In this document: piece by piece, positions 61,152 to 64,000 of the stretch | Layout: every line of letters starts with the position of its first letter | Numbering within the stretch: position 1 is the first letter of the stretch | Assembly: GCA_021613535.1 (NCBI GenBank) | Contig: CP075496.1 | Span: forward strand, 6,014,001 to 6,078,000 | Source: Adineta vaga | Taxonomy: Eukaryota; Rotifera | Length of the DNA stretch: 64,000 nt | Direction: 5' to 3' | Position numbers and translations under genes: made by a program | The notes under the pieces: generated by a model | The model's input: the letters and a program-made list of their open reading frames with translations, nothing else | The model's database searches: none | Told to the model about the DNA's origin: nothing

Positions 61152-64000
61152 GCTAAAAAAGGAACAGAAAAAGTCAATCAACTTAAATATTATTCTATTA
61201 GTTTTTACACAGAAACAAATTACAAATGATACAAAGAATTCAGTTGCTCTCCTTCTTTTTCTCATCATCCTATTAGAAGAAAAAGACGACTGTCACATGA
61301 TGTACTTTGGTTTCAAGATACATGTATATATTATATGTTCTTAGTATTGTCTGTCGTAGATTCATTTATCATGAAGTACAAGTCTATTTCTTATTATATT
61401 GACGTATTTTCTTACTAGAGGGGTATTTTTTATGTTTGATTAAGTTTTAATCAGTTATTCTCTAATGTAAAAGAAACAATCGATAAAGTTTCGAATAGAT
61501 TCTAGCTTGATAAATAGAATATTCAATTAACAACAGAGAATTCATTTTCTTTCTATTATTTCATGTTCATATACATATATCAAATATGCTATCGAATCAT
61601 ACTGTACATTCATTTTTTATCTCTTCTATTAAGTCTTGTTTTTGTACTCATAAATTGAGAAAAACAATGTGAACAATAATTTTCTCTATTGTTTCTCACT
61701 AGCAGCGGTTCAATATAACTTTTATGTTTTTTACCTTTCCAATCGTGAATACTTAATATCTTAACCGGAAACACTAGTTTCGATACCGTAATTTCTTTTT
61801 TCTTTATAATAAAACATTTAATGTGTAACTTAAAAATATAAACAAAACATAGACGTTGACTATGTTTATCTATTTGTTTTGAGAATAATCAGTAGACTTC
61901 TTTTATGTCAGAAAATACAGTTCGGAAATGTGTGTTTTATTCATAGTTAGCCATGAATGAAAAGTATAAATTTGCATGTATCGAAGACCTACAGTTTTCC
62001 AGGTTCATGTTTTATCTAGATAATCTTTCATGACCTAAATATGTTCTAATACATACAAAAAGAAGTGTTATTTAAACTGCTAATTTAAGGAGTTACATGG
62101 CAAAAGAGTATTCTTTTAACCTAAGAAAAATTTTTCTAATACTCGATAAATATCATATTATCGGATAACATTCTATAATCGTTATACTTTTGGATAGAAT
62201 TCTAAGCAAAACCTAGAAAAAATATATTTACCGATTAGTATTTTGTGGAAAGAATTGTGTCGTTTGATTGTCCATATTGAATTACACGAAAAATTTATTG
62301 AGCAAAGCTTATCATTGCCTTTTTTCTTTCGAAGACGAGAATACGAAGGGAATGTTTTAATAATCGTAAGAATGATTGAGAAAATACTATCACTCAATAA
62401 TGATAATAATGTAATGTCGATTTAATGAGATTTTTTTTCTTCTTGTAATCTCTCTATTCACAAGTTGCTTGTTGTTAATAAGGAATGAAAATAATTTAAC
62501 GGAATGAAATGACAAAATATGTCTATACATGAACTTGTTTCATTGCTATTGTTTTGTCAAATAATGACTACTACACAGCAATGATCCTCACATCATATCC
62601 AACGACAGAAGGACATTTCTCAGTAAAGGTTTTTCTTCTTCTTCTTTACATCTCTTTTCTATTTCTTTCTCTTTTTTTTCTCTCTATCTCTCTATCTTGA
62701 TTTTAACATAATAATGGAGAAATAGAGGAGGAGGAATACGCATTGCTAGTAAAGAGAAGAGGAAATATAAAGCGTCTTTACGAACAAAGATAAAACAACG
62801 GATGATGAATAGACTAAACTGTGTAACGATTTGCAGTAAATAAAAGAGAACAAAAACGAATGATCCACATGAGACAAAGAATGATAGATAAGAAGGTCTT
62901 TTTCACATAACATCATCGACTAACTACCTCTCCATAGAGTTCTACTTATTAAAGAAAACGGAGAGAAATATAATAGATCATTTAAAATCTTGAACATGAT
63001 TCTTTTAAAATATATATACACCACGCACCATTGAAAACTTATTTGAATTTAATGAATTTCTTTTGAAATCATGTTTTTCTTAGATGATGTCGTGATATAA
63101 CTAAACATGGAAGTTTTGATTTCCTTTTGTTCTCTTATATTTACTAGACCAAAAGATGAATGTTAGCGAAAGGAAACAATTAGATTTCGAATTGCATCAT
63201 TAGAAAATATTGTTTTACATTTTCTTGATAATCATTTTATCGACGTGTGACTTGCATAACTAATATTCATGGTGAGAAAAACAAACCTCATGACATTCTC
63301 TTACATCAAATGACCAATAAAAGAAAAACAATCTTGAATCTAAAGAAATATAGATTTATGTCTGTCTACTTTTAATCTGATTGACAACAGAAGAGTCTGA
63401 TTTAATCCAGATATTCATGTTTATTCGTTATAATCGATAACTGTCTATCAATTTCATACCAACTGACGATACTGTCTTTTTATATTCTAATATTCTAATA
63501 TTCTATTGATAAAAAAATGAATCAAGCTGTATATTCTAATAGAAAAGAATGGGACAAAAATGCTAATATGCATATAGAAGAAAACAGATATTGAAATCTT
63601 ACATACTCGTTGTGCACCAATCTGCAAAAATATGATACTTTTGCTGAAGTATGTCTCTCTCTCTCTCTCTTTCCTTTTCTTTTATATCTGATGTAAACAA
63701 TAAAAAAAAATGAGAAAGCAATTCTTTGTGTACATAGAAAATCGATTGATTATTCCATCCACTAAAAACAAATGTCAAACAGTATTTCTATCGCTTCTTT
63801 ACTTCGACAGTAATACTGTATAATAAAATCGAATCAATATCAAATAAGTCTGTCTTGAATCTTCTAAATATACTTACATGTAAAGAAAAAGAAAATATGC
63901 ATTGCTTACTGCTTGTCTATCTGATGAAAAAAAATGACACTATGAAAGAAAGAAAAATCCTGGCTTGAAAAGTTTTAGCTTTTTTTAACCTGAAGAAATG
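61152..64000. other. 2.8-kb region with no recognised gene
   Basis: AT-rich sequence upstream of the GPCR gene to the window end. It contains a CT-rich run near 62632-62700 and a (CT)n microsatellite at about 63654-63671. ORFs at 62182-62397 and 62243-62425 are overlapping, short and domain-free. A gene whose exons lie mostly beyond the right edge cannot be excluded. Confidence 0.4.
63654..63671. repeat. (CT)n microsatellite
   Basis: About nine CT dinucleotides in a row, followed by a T/C-rich stretch. Confidence 0.7.

Overview
The window is nuclear DNA from a small, gene-dense, AT-rich metazoan genome. Almost every gene is split by short introns (about 50-65 nt) with GT..AG ends. The gene set is animal: centriolin, CFAP299, hnRNP K, a long-tailed class I myosin, lamin, prefoldin 3, NF-YC, a class A GPCR and an animal haem peroxidase. 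Tiny introns, AT richness and tight packing suggest a rotifer, possibly a bdelloid. That is inference; no species-diagnostic element was found.

Layout. 1-3318 (-): centriolin-like LRR/coiled-coil gene running off the left edge. 3846-4046 (+): small tail-anchored protein. 4323-5117 (-): GPI-anchored Ly6/three-finger protein. 6430-7826 (-) hnRNP K and 8352-9347 (+) CFAP299 are divergent. 9451-12294 (-): haem peroxidase. 12743-15732 (-): SLC5 sodium/solute symporter. 16055-17048 (-): YEATS4. 17363-22177 (-): myosin I of the MYO1E/F type. 23263-23725 (-) and 25511-25983 (+): a head-to-head pair of paralogous small membrane proteins around a GA-rich spacer. 26878-29780 (-): a KIF23/MKLP1 homologue whose motor has lost its nucleotide-binding motifs. 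30325-31705 (-): a two-RRM/coiled-coil protein that looks like a diverged duplicate of the neighbouring hnRNP A/B gene at 33479-35258 (-). From 35577 a run of plus-strand genes follows: CSTPP1, ACBD5, prefoldin 3, a tail-less lamin, CNIH4 and mitochondrial Met-tRNA formyltransferase, ending at 44334.

44992-45168 (+) encodes a 58-residue putative secreted peptide. Directly downstream, about 45.2-49.2 kb, is a gene-free array of roughly 40 or more strongly diverged tandem copies of a ~90-bp unit. This is the most unusual non-coding structure seen. Then come an ERBIN/LANO-type LAP protein without a PDZ domain (50755-53510), two tandem NF-YC genes (53809-54586 and 54833-56099) and mitochondrial ferredoxin FDX2 (56452-57532), all +. 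A class A GPCR lies at 59746-61151 (-). The last ~2.8 kb shows no gene.

Functional themes. Several genes act at centrioles, cilia or the midbody (centriolin, CFAP299, CSTPP1, KIF23-like), and others in RNA binding, chromatin and transcription, and mitochondria. Nothing suggests co-regulated operons. Local duplication is a recurring theme: NF-YC x2, hnRNP A-like x2 and the small membrane-protein pair. All exon coordinates were read by eye from splice motifs, reading frame and remembered family sequences. No alignment or transcript data were available.
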